A DNA stretch of 6,187 nt, from contig JAISTN010000140.1 in assembly GCA_031272565.1 (NCBI GenBank), forward strand, positions 1 to 6,187, given 5' to 3'. The notes under the pieces are model-generated. The model had not been told where the DNA came from and did not search any database. It was given only the letters and a program-made list of their open reading frames with translations. The position numbers and the translations under genes were made by a program. This document shows positions 5,889-6,187 of this stretch, in pieces. Numbering within the stretch: the stretch's first letter is position 1; each line of letters opens with the position of its first letter. Source of the DNA: Bifidobacteriaceae bacterium. GTDB taxonomy: Bacteria > Actinomycetota > Actinomycetes > Actinomycetales > WQXJ01.

Positions 5889-6179
5889 ATGTCAACTACG
5901 ACTTCGCTTGCCAATGCCAAGGCCCGCCTCTCGTCCTTCGTCGAGATCGTGGAGACCACGCATCAGCGCGTCATCATCACCAAGAACGGCGAACCGGCCG
6001 CAGTACTGATCGCACCGGAGGACCTGGAGTCCCTGGAGGAGACAATCACCTGGCTGTCCCAGGACGGCATCGGCGCCGCCTTGGTGGCGGCGGAAACCAG
6101 TGCCGCCACCGGCAACGCCAAGACGTCCGATGGCGTTCTGGGGCGCCTGGGCAAGCGCTTGGCCGGGGGCGGACAGTGA
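5889..6179 (+). CDS. Phd/YefM-family type II antitoxin
   Basis: This 96-residue protein has the Phd/YefM N-terminal DNA-binding fold: a short helix segment SLANAKARLSSFVEIVETTHQ (about 6-26), then the hallmark strand-turn-strand RVIITKNGEPAAVLIAPEDLESLEET (27-52). The C-terminal half (about 53-96) is more polar, with Ala/Gly/Thr-rich stretches, as expected for a flexible toxin-wrapping tail. Antitoxins of this type neutralise RelE/YoeB-like mRNA interferases or Doc kinases and repress their own operon. ATG 5889 is chosen over an in-frame ATG at 5820, because the extra 23 residues look unlike the family and because a TAGAAT -10 lies 7 nt before 5889. The stop TGA overlaps a GTG (6176-6178), indicating a coupled downstream gene, presumably the toxin. 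It lies 76 bp after the regulator with no strong terminator between, so read-through from the kinase operon is possible. Confidence 0.88.
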   Translation: MSTTTSLANAKARLSSFVEIVETTHQRVIITKNGEPAAVLIAPEDLESLEETITWLSQDGIGAALVAAETSAATGNAKTSDGVLGRLGKRLAGGGQ

Positions 6180-6187
6180 GCGCCACG
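6176..6187 (+). CDS. Probable toxin gene start (RelE/ParE type expected), cut by window end
   Basis: GTG at 6176-6178 overlaps the antitoxin stop as GTGA and is followed by three further codons (Ser-Ala-Thr) to the window edge. A G-rich stretch GGGGGCGG (6166-6173 region) just upstream could act as a ribosome binding site. Antitoxin-toxin overlaps of this kind are typical of Phd/YefM operons. Only four codons are visible, so toxin identity is inferred from context alone and the start could be a few codons further on. Confidence 0.35.

Overview
High-GC chromosomal DNA, most probably from an actinobacterium. Supporting signs are the G/C-rich third codon positions, a GTG start, actinobacterial-style TAnnnT -10 elements placed directly before start codons, and a Phd/YefM-type antitoxin of actinobacterial flavour. 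The species cannot be named from the sequence.

Layout. (1) Positions 1-453 (+) hold the 3' end of a DUF4097-like beta-solenoid protein. It runs convergently into the next operon, and a strong 13-bp G/C hairpin (501-539) lies between the two. (2) Positions 3900 down to 574 (-) form a tightly packed three-gene ABC exporter operon: ATPase, then permease A, then permease B. Permease A starts 2 nt after the ATPase stop, and permease B overlaps permease A by 14 nt. (3) Positions 3901-4043 form a divergent promoter region with a perfect GTGACA-AA-TGTCAC inverted repeat. (4) Positions 4044-5812 (+) encode a DesK-type membrane histidine kinase and a NarL/LuxR-type response regulator, coupled by an ATGA overlap. 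(5) Positions 5889-6179 (+) encode a Phd/YefM-type antitoxin with a leaderless-looking start. Its stop overlaps a GTG that probably begins the partner toxin, which is cut off by the window end.

How the genes work together. The kinase, regulator, one ATPase and two unequal ABC-2 permeases with large extracytoplasmic loops match the gene content of the Bacillus subtilis LnrJKLMN (YfiJKLMN) linearmycin-resistance system and related envelope-stress exporters. The likely model is that the kinase senses a membrane-active compound or membrane disturbance. It then phosphorylates the regulator, which binds the inverted repeat between the divergent units, switches on the exporter and probably controls its own operon. 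The substrate cannot be read from the sequence. The toxin-antitoxin pair is probably an independent neighbour.

No RNA genes, insertion sequences or CRISPR arrays were seen. The longest stretch without a gene is 143 bp (3901-4043).
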